Assembly (NCBI GenBank): GCA_964638775.1
Contig: CAZWZH010000197.1
Coordinates: forward strand, 1 to 60,051
Source: Azophilus sp964638775
Lineage (GTDB): Bacteria; Pseudomonadota; Gammaproteobacteria; Pseudomonadales; Azotimanducaceae
DNA length: 60,051 nt
Reading direction: 5' to 3'
The translations under genes and the position numbers were made by a program. Shown piece by piece: positions 16,951 to 26,501 of this stretch (the first letter of the stretch is position 1; each line of letters starts with the position of its first letter). The notes beneath the pieces are model-generated. The model was not told where the DNA came from, made no database searches, and worked only from the letters and a program-made list of their open reading frames with translations.

Positions 16951-18879
16951 TTACAGCCCGCCAGGACCGCAATCGTTCGCGAGATAGTTTTCCAGCGATT
17001 CAAACATCGCCCGGTGATGTTGCGGCCACCACGGCAGGCTGTGCCAGAGGTCGACGATCTCCAGGTACTGTACGTCCTTGCCCGCCCGTTCCAACGCCCT
17101 GACGAACTTGCGCGACTGGTCGACGGGCACGCGCTGGTCACGGTCGCCGTGGAAGACGAATATCGGTATCTCGGAATCCCGCACATGATCGAGGGGCGAC
17201 ATGCCGCCGATGGTCGGATTCTGATACTCGCGCTGGAACGGGTTGTCGAAGGTGATCTTGTCGAAGCTGCGCAATTCCGCGAGCCCCGCCCCGGATACGG
17301 CGCACTGGAACGGAGAGTTCTTGCGCACGCTGGCCGCCATCGCGGCGAACCCGCCATACGAATAGCCGAAAATGGCGATCCTGCCCGGCTCTGCTATGCC
17401 CTCATTCGCCAGCCAGTAGGCGCCGTCGTCCTTGTCGTCCTGCATCTTCTGGCCCCACTCGTTGTCTCCCGCCCGCCAGAGAGTCTGCCCGAAGCCTTCG
17501 GAGCCCCGATATTGCGGCTGCAACACCGCGTAGCCCCTGTTGGCCAGAAACTGCGCCCAGCGGTCCCAGCCAAGAAAATCCCGTGCCCAGGGGCCGCCAT
17601 GGGGCAGCACCACGGCGGGAAAGGGTTTTTCACCGGTCGAGGGAAGCGTCAGATACCCGGGGATTTCCAATCCATCGCGCGCCTTGTAGGAGACGAATTC
17701 CATATCCGCCATCCTGTCGGGTTCGAGCAACGGGAAGCTGCGTCCCAGCGGTACCAGATCCCTGCCGTTGACCAGCAGGTGATAAATCCCGGCTTCCCGT
17801 GGGCCCGAGGAAGACACGACAATGACGGTGAGGTCGTCCGACATGGAAACCCACCGGTGTTCCATGTCGTCTCCCAACGCTTCCTCGAGACGCCTCTGCA
17901 TCGACTGCCGCTTCGGTTCGGTGTACACCCGCTCTATCCTGTGGCTGGCGCCTACAAATCCGACGATTCGGCCGAAGTCTTCGGGATTCGTCGCCTGCAG
18001 GACGTTGAGCGCCTCGATATCCCCACCGCCGAAGATGGGCTCCCCCAGTTCCCGGGTGATCAGGTCGTAGGTGCGGATCACGCTTCTTTCACGCCCGGTG
18101 TTGTCGGCCATGTACACCCGGCGCCCATCGTTGTCGAAGGCGACCGGTCCCATGCCTTCCCTGTTGGTAGCGTAAAGACGGTGATGTTCCTCCCACTTCC
18201 CGGTTTCCGGGTGCTTGTACGAGAAGCGGATATGCACGTCCTTGCCGCCGCCCTCGAGCCGCTGTCTTCCCCGAACAACCCCATGGTGGTCGGCGAACAC
18301 CCCTTCGCCGCTTGCGCCCCGGAAGATGCGTTTGGCAACGAAATTGTTCAGGCTGACCTCATAGATGTCGGTGGCGAACTCGCGGTCGGTCACCTGCACC
18401 AGGAACCTGTCCTTGTACTGAGGCAAGCTGTCGAACAGACCGGCGCCGATAGCTTCCTCTTTATCCAGCAATTCGCGGAACCGTTTGCCTTTGTCGTCTA
18501 CAACATAGACCTTGTCCCGAAACCAACGGACCGGGCGCGCACCGCGGCGAATGTCGAATTTCTGCCTGCCGACGACCAGCAGGTACTCGTCGTTCAGCCA
18601 GAACACACCCAGGGCCTTGACGTCCACGGGTTTGAAGCGCCGGGGCGGTTTCGACAGGTCCCGGATCTGCCACACCGTGACTTCCGGAGGGGAGTCGATC
18701 GCCGGTAGCGTCAGGGCGACGAGTTTCTCGCCGTCCGGAGTAACGTCGACGCTGGAGATCAGCGGGTCGTGCGTCCAGGCAGCGACGGGAATGGTCTCCC
18801 CGGAGGCGACCGGAACCGCCACCGCCACCAGCAGGCAGGCCAGGCTCCGCCTGGACGTCAGAACCTTAAGGCGTCCCAT
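16951..18879 (-). CDS. Secreted S9-family peptidase, paired with a TonB-dependent receptor
   Basis: 642 residues with a signal peptide (SLACLLVAVAVPVASG). The propeller half is followed by the hydrolase domain: VVLPHGGPWARDFLGWDRW, elbow GYSYGGF with Ser507, HGDRDQRVP with Asp581 and DLWHSLPWW with His613. Resembles the prolyl oligopeptidase/acylaminoacyl peptidase group. I chose the ATG preceded by GGAGG at eight bases; the frame extends seven codons further back. It starts 42 bases after the stop of the receptor gene on the same strand, so the two form an operon: uptake of a peptide followed by, or preceded by, its cleavage. That functional link is inference. Confidence 0.88.
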   Translation of the reverse strand: MGRLKVLTSRRSLACLLVAVAVPVASGETIPVAAWTHDPLISSVDVTPDGEKLVALTLPAIDSPPEVTVWQIRDLSKPPRRFKPVDVKALGVFWLNDEYLLVVGRQKFDIRRGARPVRWFRDKVYVVDDKGKRFRELLDKEEAIGAGLFDSLPQYKDRFLVQVTDREFATDIYEVSLNNFVAKRIFRGASGEGVFADHHGVVRGRQRLEGGGKDVHIRFSYKHPETGKWEEHHRLYATNREGMGPVAFDNDGRRVYMADNTGRERSVIRTYDLITRELGEPIFGGGDIEALNVLQATNPEDFGRIVGFVGASHRIERVYTEPKRQSMQRRLEEALGDDMEHRWVSMSDDLTVIVVSSSGPREAGIYHLLVNGRDLVPLGRSFPLLEPDRMADMEFVSYKARDGLEIPGYLTLPSTGEKPFPAVVLPHGGPWARDFLGWDRWAQFLANRGYAVLQPQYRGSEGFGQTLWRAGDNEWGQKMQDDKDDGAYWLANEGIAEPGRIAIFGYSYGGFAAMAASVRKNSPFQCAVSGAGLAELRSFDKITFDNPFQREYQNPTIGGMSPLDHVRDSEIPIFVFHGDRDQRVPVDQSRKFVRALERAGKDVQYLEIVDLWHSLPWWPQHHRAMFESLENYLANDCGPGGL

Positions 18880-18921
18880 GATCGAAACCTCCGTGCTCAA
18901 TCCGGATCTACCCCGCCCTTG

Positions 18922-21900
18922 TCAGAATTCCCTGGCCACCTGGAGAACCAGCGCGCGGCCCAACAGGTCGTAGCCGGCACCCGGAATGGTGTTCAGGCTC
19001 CCGATGCGCGTGGCCGATTCGCTTCCGACACCGTCGGCAACCAGGGGCGGCTGATTGTCGAACACGTTCCGCAGCGTCGCGAGAATAATCCAGTCCGCAT
19101 TCTGATACCGCACAGACGCGGAGTGGAACCATTCGTTCCCGGTTGAGGTAGGCCGGTCCCGATTGGCGGTGCCCGGGTCGAAAACCGGGTCTTCGTGGGA
19201 TTTACCCACCATGCGGGCGCGCCAGAAGAAAGTCCAGTCCCGGTAGTCCACGCGGAAATCGACTTCGCCGATCCACTTCGGATAGCCCCAATTGCCGACG
19301 GAGTCCCATTCGTCGTCGAAAAGCTGAGTGCGCTGCGACACCAGCCGGGTAACGGTGCCGTCTATGGTCAGGTCGAAGCGGGAGAACTGCTTCTCGTAGC
19401 GGAAGTCGATGTCGGCGCCCCTGGCGACCTGCAGCCCGACGTTCAGCAGCGATGCGTCTACATCGGTCAGGAAGCCATCGGGCCCGCGTGGAGCGATCCG
19501 GTCGCAGAACGCATGCGATCGGCCCTGGGAGCCGTAGCAGACGCCCAGGATGTAACTGGTGGACGGATCCTCGACGGTGTTCTCAAGATCGAGCTCCCAC
19601 CATGTATACGCCAGCGAGATACCGAGTTCCGCGGGCTGGAAGACGACGCCGGCGGTCCAGGAATCCGACGTCTCGGCCTTGAGGTCCAGGTTGCCGCCGA
19701 TGATGTTGCGAATGCCCGGAACGCCGTCCTCACCCAGATCCGGAGGCAGGCCCTCGGCCGCGCAGTTCTGATAGACCACATCGTCCGGATCGTACAACTC
19801 TCCGTAGGTGATGCAGGGATCGAGAAAACCGCTGGCAAATCCGGTCTGGTTGGCCAGGAACTGTTCGAAAAGGTCCGGGGCGCGGAACGACGTGCCGTAG
19901 GTACCGCGCATGCGCAGGAAAGAAACCACCTGGTGGTCGAGGGCCAGGCGGTAGGTGATGTCGTCGCCGTAGGAGTCATAGTCGGTCCAGCGCACCGAGC
20001 CGTTGAATACCATCTCATCGGCCAGGGGCACCTGCTTGAGCAGCGGCACTTCCAGTTCGGCGAAGACTTCCTTCACGGTGTCGTCGCCGGCCGTGATTCC
20101 CGAGGATGTCAACCCCCAGAGATTGTCGTTCTGGGCCTCGATGTCCGGCACGTCGTTGATGTCCTCGTTGCGCATCTCGAAACCCAGCACGGCGCTGACG
20201 CTCTCCCCGTTCGGAATCCGGAACAGTTGCCCGGTGACGTAGCCGGAGAACTGGATGCTCTTGTAGGTGGTCTCCCCCCGGATTTCCTTGGTGATGAAAC
20301 CGAGCACATCCGGCGGCAGGCGCCCGTGCAGCAGTGCGTCTTCGGTGAACAGGTTGGCCGGCACGCAGCCGGGGATGCTGCTGTCCGCGCAAACGAGGTT
20401 GCCGTTCGCATCAAGAGTGGCGTTCAGCGAGGCGCTGACCTGGTCGGAGAGAAACGACGGGCCCTTGTAGGTGCCGTTGGAATAGCTGTAACCCACATAA
20501 CTGGCATAGCTCCACGACTCCGAGATATCGCCGTCGAGACCGACGAAGAAATTGACCCGGTCGATCGAGATCTCGGAGGTGTTGCTCGTCAGGTCATAGC
20601 TGGGAAGTACCGGCAGCACCGTAAATCCGCGCCCGATGATCGCCCCCAACGGACCGTGCTCGCCGAACGGGTTGGTTGGATTGCTGGCCGGCACGGCCGG
20701 GAAGAACTGGCGGTACCCGCTGTATTCCGTAGACCGGTGGTTGTAGTAGAGCTCGTAGTAGGCGTTGGCTGACCGGCCGGCGATCTCGAAGTCCTTGTCG
20801 CCGAACGAGGTGACGGAGAACAGCTCCCGTTCCGGATAGAAGGTTCCGAATTCCGGCTCCCGTTCGTCCCTGTAGAACTGTCCTTCGTTGTCCCAGGCCG
20901 GCTCCTCTTCCGCCGGGTCGGTGCCGGGTTTCCAGCCGTGGACCGGCACCCTGGTGTAGTACGGAATTCCGAACGATTGCGGCGAGGAGAAGTATGGATT
21001 GCCCGGGTCAGGCGCCCCGAGGCTGGGTTCGTAGCGCACCCACCCGAACGGGGATACGACGAACCCGTAGATCATTCCGTAGCACAGGGGTTCGCCGGTC
21101 TCCGGATTCGTATTGTCCACCACCCCGTCGCCGTCCTGATCCGTGTAGCGCGGCCGCTGGGGGCACTTCGAATAACCCCGGTCGGCGGGAACCATGTCGA
21201 CCCGCCTGTCGTAGCCGGCCGAGATGTTGAACGACCAATCGTCGCCCACCTTGCCCCAGGTGGCGTCGGCGATGTAGCTCTCGGCACCCCCCTCCTCCGG
21301 CAACAGCGTTTCGACATTGACCTGGAACCCGTCGAAACGCTTGCGGGTAATGGCGTTGACCACCCCGGCAACGGCGTCCGCGCCGTAGACGGATGAAGCG
21401 CCGTCCTTGAGAATTTCGATTCGTGAAATGACGGTGCTCGGTATGGCGGTGAGATCCACCGAATTGGTGGCGCCTCGCACCCCGGACGGTCCCCAGCGCT
21501 TGCCGTTCACCAGCACCAGCGTGCGCTGTTCGCCGAAACCCCGTAGCGAAATCGACAGCGAGCCAGGACCCCCGTCGGTGACGAAACCGGAAAAGCTGTC
21601 GTCGATCTGCTGGCCCGAGGCTGCCGTCGAGCCCTGCAGAATCTCCGCGGTGTCCAGCAATCCCGCGAGGGCAGAGGTTTCGCTGGTGATCACTGAAATC
21701 GGCGACGCGCTGGTGAACGCATCGCGCCGGATCCGCGATCCGGTAACGACGATTTCCTCGACGGCCGGCGGCGCGGCGGCAGGTTCTTCGGTGACCGCCG
21801 CCGGCATGGTTTCTTCCTGAATCTGTCCGGACCCGGCGTCCGGCTGCTGACTTTCCTGGGCGAATCCGACGTTTGAACACAAGGCCAAAACGCCGAACAG

Positions 21901-21930
21901 AGATAGAACACGAGATAGCTGGCCGGTCAT
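18922..21930 (-). CDS. TonB-dependent outer-membrane receptor (1002 aa)
   Basis: Large receptor with signal peptide (VLSLFGVLALCSNVGFAQ), an unusual 35-residue Pro/Ala/Glu-rich linker, TonB box VEEIVVTGSRIRRD, plug domain (SLSISLRGFGEQRTLVLVNGKRW, ISRIEILKDGASSVYGADAVAGVVNAITRK) and a long barrel ending in LVLQVAREF. GGAGGGGATCGACA leads into the ATG. Followed closely by an S9 peptidase gene. Several extracellular-loop-like segments contain Cys pairs (CPQRPRYTDQDGDGVVD, CADSSIPGC, CYGSQGRSHAFC), and one has a Ca-binding-like DxDxDG string. Ligand unknown; peptide is a reasonable guess from the linked peptidase. Confidence 0.92.
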   Translation of the reverse strand: MTGQLSRVLSLFGVLALCSNVGFAQESQQPDAGSGQIQEETMPAAVTEEPAAAPPAVEEIVVTGSRIRRDAFTSASPISVITSETSALAGLLDTAEILQGSTAASGQQIDDSFSGFVTDGGPGSLSISLRGFGEQRTLVLVNGKRWGPSGVRGATNSVDLTAIPSTVISRIEILKDGASSVYGADAVAGVVNAITRKRFDGFQVNVETLLPEEGGAESYIADATWGKVGDDWSFNISAGYDRRVDMVPADRGYSKCPQRPRYTDQDGDGVVDNTNPETGEPLCYGMIYGFVVSPFGWVRYEPSLGAPDPGNPYFSSPQSFGIPYYTRVPVHGWKPGTDPAEEEPAWDNEGQFYRDEREPEFGTFYPERELFSVTSFGDKDFEIAGRSANAYYELYYNHRSTEYSGYRQFFPAVPASNPTNPFGEHGPLGAIIGRGFTVLPVLPSYDLTSNTSEISIDRVNFFVGLDGDISESWSYASYVGYSYSNGTYKGPSFLSDQVSASLNATLDANGNLVCADSSIPGCVPANLFTEDALLHGRLPPDVLGFITKEIRGETTYKSIQFSGYVTGQLFRIPNGESVSAVLGFEMRNEDINDVPDIEAQNDNLWGLTSSGITAGDDTVKEVFAELEVPLLKQVPLADEMVFNGSVRWTDYDSYGDDITYRLALDHQVVSFLRMRGTYGTSFRAPDLFEQFLANQTGFASGFLDPCITYGELYDPDDVVYQNCAAEGLPPDLGEDGVPGIRNIIGGNLDLKAETSDSWTAGVVFQPAELGISLAYTWWELDLENTVEDPSTSYILGVCYGSQGRSHAFCDRIAPRGPDGFLTDVDASLLNVGLQVARGADIDFRYEKQFSRFDLTIDGTVTRLVSQRTQLFDDEWDSVGNWGYPKWIGEVDFRVDYRDWTFFWRARMVGKSHEDPVFDPGTANRDRPTSTGNEWFHSASVRYQNADWIILATLRNVFDNQPPLVADGVGSESATRIGSLNTIPGAGYDLLGRALVLQVAREF

Positions 21931-21992
21931 TGTCGATCCCCTCCATGTTTTAGCTACGCTGCTTTACAGCATTGATAGCTCTGTAGCTTGAT

Positions 21993-22008
21993 GTTTTCGC
22001 TTGAAAAC
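21993..22008. promoter_or_regulatory. Inverted repeat upstream of the second receptor operon
   Basis: Perfect arms GTTTTC and GAAAAC around GCTT, 63 bases before the receptor start. Nearby AGCTAC (21952-21957) and GTAGCT (21983-21988) form another pair. An operator is plausible; no regulator gene is adjacent. Confidence 0.35.
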
Positions 22009-22114
22009 TACTCCCTGCCGAATGGAAAGTCCACAATGAAAAACGACGCTTGTCAGACTCCCCATGACCAGAAACCGGCACCGGCTCCACCGGCGGCCCG
22101 ATGGATTGCGGGAG

Positions 22115-22387
22115 TCAATCCTCCGGCGGTACGTAACCCTCGATACTATCCATCGGCCGGTTGTCCAGAAACCTCTCCATCTGGTCGGCGAGGTAGCGCC
22201 TCGATTCCGGATCGATGAGCCTGAGATTCTTCTCGTTGATGAGCATCGTCTGCAAAGCCTGCCATTCAGTCCAGGCTTTCAGGGAGACGGTCTCGAAGAT
22301 CTCCCGGCCCCTGGGGCCGGGTACCGGAGGCGCCTCCAGCCCCTCCAGTTCCTGTCGATATTTTCGGCAGATGACGGTGCGGGTCAT
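22115..22387 (-). CDS. yggX: Fe(2+)-trafficking protein YggX
   Basis: 90 residues, normal length. It begins with the conserved MTRTVICRKYRQELEGLE (Cys7) and contains LKAWTEWQALQTMLINEKNL and a MERFLDN segment, all family hallmarks. YggX limits free iron and protects iron-sulfur clusters from oxidative damage in the cytosol. It starts three bases after the mutY stop, an arrangement kept in many gammaproteobacteria and fitting because MutY carries an oxidant-sensitive 4Fe-4S cluster. Confidence 0.95.
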   Translation of the reverse strand: MTRTVICRKYRQELEGLEAPPVPGPRGREIFETVSLKAWTEWQALQTMLINEKNLRLIDPESRRYLADQMERFLDNRPMDSIEGYVPPED

Positions 22388-22390
22388 GCT

Positions 22391-23467
22391 TCAGGGGTTC
22401 CGGTCAACTCGAGTCACAGCGCCATCGAAGACGCCCGCCAACAGTTTAACCGCCGGCGCCGGCATCCCGACAGGTTCGGTTTCGCCCGAGCGGCACCACC
22501 GGGTTCGGTTCCCGTCCGAGACCTGCCCGGGCGTGTCATTCAGCATCAGGTAGACCGGTTCAATGTCCAGATGGAAGTGCGAGAACGTGTGACGGAACAC
22601 AGGCGCGGTCCGGCTCTTGGTTACCGATCGCACGTCGATCCCGAACTCCCGGCAGATCTCCGTCGTCGTACAGTCGGCGCCTCGTTGCGGCGGAGTCCAC
22701 AGGCCGCCCCAGACTCCATCGGATTCCTTCCTCTCCAGCAGGAAATTTCCATTGCGGGTGGCGATGACATACATGCGTGACCTCCGCACGGGCTTTGCGC
22801 GGGAGCGGCGCCGTTGCGGAAACTCTCCTGCGCTGCCATTCGCAAACGCCCTGCAGCGGCCCGCCAGCGGGCATGTGTCGCATTTCGGCGCCCGCCGTAT
22901 GCAAACCGTCGCCCCGAGATCCATGATCGCCTGGGTATAGTCCCTCAGGCGGCGTTGCGGCGTATGCGACTCGGCGTATTCCCACAATTCGTTCAGCGTC
23001 GCGGTTCTTGAGATATCGCCACCGACCGCATGGAAACGGCTGAGAACCCGCTTGACGTTGCCGTCCAGAATCGCCGCCCGCTTGCCGAATGCAAGGGCGA
23101 GCACCGCCGCGGCGGTCGACCGGCCTACGCCGGGCAGCGCTTCCAACCCTTCCCGGGTGGATGGAAAACCACCGCCGGACCGTTCGATCTGAATCGCAGC
23201 CCTGTGCAGGTTCCGGCCTCTGGCATAGTAGCCGAGCCCCGTCCACAGGTGCAGCACTTCGTCGCGGTCCGCCCCGGCGAGACTGGAGAGGTCCGGGAAG
23301 TGCGACATGAAGCGTTCGTAGTAGGGAATCACCGTCTGCACCTGGGTCTGCTGCAGCATGATCTCCGAGACCCACACCCGGTAAGGCGTCCGGTCCCGCT
23401 GCCAGGGCAGATTCTTGCGGCCGTTCTGGTCGAACCAGGCGAGCAGGCGTCGTGCGAACCAGTCCAA
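22391..23467 (-). CDS. mutY: A/G-specific adenine DNA glycosylase MutY
   Basis: 358 residues. Removes adenine mispaired with 8-oxoguanine. Catalytic Glu35 (SEIMLQQTQV), helix-hairpin-helix LPGVGRSTAAAV (111-122), catalytic Asp135 (ILDGNVKRV) and the 4Fe-4S ligands Cys189, 196, 199 and 205 with C-x6-C-x2-C-x5-C spacing are all present. The C-terminal Nudix-like domain that recognises 8-oxoG follows (FLLERKESDGVWGGLWTPP, then FRHTFSHFHLDIEPV). Sits between the AsmA gene, eight bases upstream, and yggX, in one operon. Confidence 0.97.
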   Translation of the reverse strand: MDWFARRLLAWFDQNGRKNLPWQRDRTPYRVWVSEIMLQQTQVQTVIPYYERFMSHFPDLSSLAGADRDEVLHLWTGLGYYARGRNLHRAAIQIERSGGGFPSTREGLEALPGVGRSTAAAVLALAFGKRAAILDGNVKRVLSRFHAVGGDISRTATLNELWEYAESHTPQRRLRDYTQAIMDLGATVCIRRAPKCDTCPLAGRCRAFANGSAGEFPQRRRSRAKPVRRSRMYVIATRNGNFLLERKESDGVWGGLWTPPQRGADCTTTEICREFGIDVRSVTKSRTAPVFRHTFSHFHLDIEPVYLMLNDTPGQVSDGNRTRWCRSGETEPVGMPAPAVKLLAGVFDGAVTRVDRNP

Positions 23468-23474
23468 TGTGCTG

Positions 23475-25064
23475 TCAGTTCTCCTCGTCCAGGGCCTCGC
23501 CCAGTTTTTCCAGCAGCGAACGCGCCATCCCCTGATACGGCTCCGGCACGTGCTCGCCGATCAACTCCTCCGGGTCCTTGCGCAGCGCTGCATCGACCTC
23601 GGCTTCCAGTGAATCGAGCAGCGAGCGCGCCGCGGTCCGGTAGTCCTCCGGCACATGCTCATCGATCAGTTCGCGCGCCGCGGCGCTTCCCTTCGCCGCT
23701 CCCGCACCGAGGAGCGTGCGTTTCGCATCCAGCCGGCAGCCCGGATCGGCTGCCGAACCGCGGCAACGGAAGTGCAGGCGCGCGCCGGCCAATGCCGGAG
23801 CGGAGCCCAGCCCCCACCGCTCGATGCTCTCGCCGGGATCAAGCACGCCAATCAGGTCCAGCTTGTCTTCCCGGACAAGATAATCTCCCTCCGCTTCCAG
23901 CAGCAGGCTGTCCAGGACAAGGTTCAGCCTGTGCCGCTCGCCGTCGACAATCCAAACGCCGCTCAGGTGTTCGTAGTCGATTCTGGCGGGCGCGGCGGCA
24001 ATCGAACCGGGAGCGTTCAGAAGCGCGAAGACTTCTACCAACGGTTCAGCTATCGCGCCGCCGTCCAATTCTCCGGGCCCGGTGGAGAACCGCGTATCCG
24101 CATCGAGCGAAACCGCAAGCGCCGCCGGTGTGTTGCCGGACATCCTGATGGTGCCCCCGTAGTCGACAGGGGCGCTGATCGGGGTACCGCCGCCCATCCA
24201 GGCTGCCAGCCTGCGGCTGTCGACGCCCGCAAACGCCGGGCGCACAACCCAGGTCACTGGCGAGGCGTCCGCCTGCACGACCACTTCCAGTTGCGCCCTG
24301 CCTCCGAGAAATTCCGGCGCGTCGATGGAAAGAATGCTGCCGCCTTCCTTGTTGTCCAGAACGACCACGACATTGTCGATTGCCTCGTCCCGGTGCTCTA
24401 TCCGTTCGATATCGCATCGCCCGTCCCAATCGTAGGCACGCAGGGTCTCCACCGGCAGGATTTCGTTCTCTCCCGGCGCCGGCGGCGGCCAGAGTTTTCC
24501 GTTGGGCATCGCCTGGAGGTCGCAGGACCCCGAGACTCCAGGCATGCGGAAGGAAAAGTCGCGGGCGCCGAAGCGGCCGGTTTCCACCATCAAGGTGCCG
24601 GCAAGGGACACTTCGACAGGTTGCCGACCTTCGGGAACATAGACGACCAGGGCCTCCAGCGGCGCCGGATTGCCCAGGCCGATATTGCGTATGCTGAACC
24701 TGGGCGCCTGAACCAGCCCGCCCGCAACGTCGACTGCGAGATCCTGAACGACCGCCTCCTCGATGCGCCAGCCATCCGGATCTCCGGGATTGCGAACCAG
24801 CGAAACGAAATCGGGGCGTACGGCCAGCCGGCCAACCGACCAGGCGCGGCCATCGTGGGTTGCGTACAACCCCCCTGCCCCCAACCACAAGCGCGGCGTG
24901 AACCGCCAGGCGAGATCGCCACGAATCTCGATGGAAACGCCGGTCACCCGTTCGAGTTGAGTCGCCAGCGCCGGTTTGAACCGATTCGCATCCCGGACGA
25001 ACCAGGCGACGAAACCGGCGACAACCAGCAGGAGCACGGACACAATCAGCAGTATTCTGCGCAT
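23475..25064 (-). CDS. AsmA-family protein
   Basis: 529 residues: one N-terminal membrane anchor (ILLIVSVLLLVVAGFVAWFV), then the AsmA N-terminal signature (RFKPALATQLERVTGVSIEIRGDLAWRFTPRLWL) and a C-terminal AsmA domain (LDADTRFSTGPGELDGGAIAEP, VLDSLLLEAEGDYLVREDKLDLIGVLDPGE). It ends in two acidic repeats containing IDEHVPEDYRTAARSLLD and IGEHVPEPYQGMARSLLE. AsmA proteins are periplasmic beta-groove proteins thought to move phospholipid or shape outer-membrane assembly. I took the Met at the start of the membrane helix; another candidate lies ten codons earlier. Neither has a clear ribosome-binding site. First gene of the asmA-mutY-yggX operon. Confidence 0.85.
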   Translation of the reverse strand: MRRILLIVSVLLLVVAGFVAWFVRDANRFKPALATQLERVTGVSIEIRGDLAWRFTPRLWLGAGGLYATHDGRAWSVGRLAVRPDFVSLVRNPGDPDGWRIEEAVVQDLAVDVAGGLVQAPRFSIRNIGLGNPAPLEALVVYVPEGRQPVEVSLAGTLMVETGRFGARDFSFRMPGVSGSCDLQAMPNGKLWPPPAPGENEILPVETLRAYDWDGRCDIERIEHRDEAIDNVVVVLDNKEGGSILSIDAPEFLGGRAQLEVVVQADASPVTWVVRPAFAGVDSRRLAAWMGGGTPISAPVDYGGTIRMSGNTPAALAVSLDADTRFSTGPGELDGGAIAEPLVEVFALLNAPGSIAAAPARIDYEHLSGVWIVDGERHRLNLVLDSLLLEAEGDYLVREDKLDLIGVLDPGESIERWGLGSAPALAGARLHFRCRGSAADPGCRLDAKRTLLGAGAAKGSAAARELIDEHVPEDYRTAARSLLDSLEAEVDAALRKDPEELIGEHVPEPYQGMARSLLEKLGEALDEEN

Positions 25065-25309
25065 ATTGGCTGACTGCCCGGCACCCCATTCCATGGAAAA
25101 CGCGTCGGCCGGGCGCGAAGTCTACTGAATTGAGACCCTGTTTCCACAGGCTGACCGACAATCCCAAATCCGTCCATTATAGAGAAGGCTGTCGTATAAG
25201 CCGCGCCTCGCCCGGCACTTCGCTATCTACCGCTATCGCCTCCGCGCCGCAGTCGATTAAACTGAATCGTCGTTCCTACCCCTCGCAAGCCTGTATCGAG
25301 AACACCGCG

Positions 25310-25708
25310 TTGAGCGTCGGCACCTGGAATCCATCAGAACAGTTCACCGAGTTGAACGCCCCGGTACTCGACGAATTGCTTGCGGCCGCGGCCCGGCCAA
25401 GCGACGAGGATTTCGGCCTGTCCCCGGCCGATATCGAGCGCCTTGCCGGGTGCGCACACACCAACCGGGTGGACTGGCAGGCCGCATCCGAATCCCTGCA
25501 CGACGACCAGACGACCGCACTGGTCCGGTTCTACACCCTGGCCGAGGGCAGGTTTCCCGCCTGGAAGGCGGGATCGAACTCCCCGGTGATCGTGCTGGCC
25601 AAGGCGCTGCGCGCCCGAGGCGCCTGGCCCACCGACCTGACAGCCTGGATAAGGGCGCATACCGACAACAGGTTCTTGCCTTATGGCAGCCTGATGGACC
25701 GCCTCTGA
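25310..25708 (+). CDS. Conserved hypothetical protein
   Basis: 132 residues from a TTG start with GAGAA nine bases upstream; the frame is open 180 bases further back, but that part reads as non-coding. No family is recognised with certainty. The protein is soluble and mostly helical, with WNPSEQFTELNAPVLDELLAA near the start, HTNRVDWQAAS in the middle and a C-terminal FRTHTDN-like ending (WIRAHTDNRFLPYGSLMDRL). Similar short proteins lie next to hisB in several gammaproteobacteria, as I remember. It is divergent from the AsmA operon and codirectional with hisBA. Confidence 0.65.
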   Translation: MSVGTWNPSEQFTELNAPVLDELLAAAARPSDEDFGLSPADIERLAGCAHTNRVDWQAASESLHDDQTTALVRFYTLAEGRFPAWKAGSNSPVIVLAKALRARGAWPTDLTAWIRAHTDNRFLPYGSLMDRL

Positions 25709-25879
25709 TTCGCCCGCTATGCGCAACGGCACCGCTCGCCGCGGCACAAATCCACTGAAATACCCGGAACGGGTAGTCGGGGCGCCAGCACCGGCGGAAC
25801 GGCAATCACCGAGCGGTTTCAAGTACGGCGATCCCGGTATCCCGTATACTCGCGGCCGGCCTCCATCCGGACTGAATCC

Positions 25880-26488
25880 ATGACAGCCGCGCCCACTGCC
25901 GCGCGAACCGCCGAGGTAACGCGGAACACCACCGAAACGCAGATCGAGCTTGCCTTGAACCTCGACGGCTCGGGTGCGAGCGACCTGCAGACCGGCTTGC
26001 CGTTTTTCGAGCACATGCTGACCCAGGTCGCCCGTCACGGCCTGGTCGACCTGACCGTGCGGGCCAGCGGCGACCTGGAGGTGGATGCCCACCACACCGT
26101 AGAGGATGTCGGCATCGTGCTCGGTCAGGCGTTTGCCAAGGCCATCGGCGACAAGGAAGGCGTTTCGCGCTACGGCCACGCCTACGTGCCCCTGGACGAA
26201 GCCCTCTCACGCGCCGTCGTCGACCTGTCCGGCCGCCCGGGGCTGGAATATCGCTGCGACTATGTGCGTCCCCGGGTCGGCGACTTCGACGTCGACCTTC
26301 TGCACGAGTTCTTCCAGGGTTTCGTCAACCACGCCCAGGTCACCGTTCACCTTGACAACCTGCGCGGCAACAACGCCCATCACCAGGCCGAGACGCTGTT
26401 CAAGGCATTCGGCCGGGCGCTCAGGGCCGCCGTCGCCCTCGACCTCCGTATCGAGGGACGGGTGCCCTCGACCAAAGGTTCGCTGTAA
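25880..26488 (+). CDS. hisB: Imidazoleglycerol-phosphate dehydratase HisB
   Basis: 202 residues, the monofunctional form without the phosphatase domain of enteric HisB. Dehydrates imidazoleglycerol phosphate in histidine synthesis. The two metal-binding repeats are seen as FFEHMLTQVARHG, DAHHTVEDVGI (first half) and DLLHEFFQGFVNHA, GNNAHHQAETLFKA (second half). The only his partner here is hisA, 13 bases downstream; the expected hisH between them is absent. A possible -10 TATACT (25845-25850) precedes it. Confidence 0.96.
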   Translation: MTAAPTAARTAEVTRNTTETQIELALNLDGSGASDLQTGLPFFEHMLTQVARHGLVDLTVRASGDLEVDAHHTVEDVGIVLGQAFAKAIGDKEGVSRYGHAYVPLDEALSRAVVDLSGRPGLEYRCDYVRPRVGDFDVDLLHEFFQGFVNHAQVTVHLDNLRGNNAHHQAETLFKAFGRALRAAVALDLRIEGRVPSTKGSL

Positions 26489-26501
26489 GCCCACTTTCCG
26501 C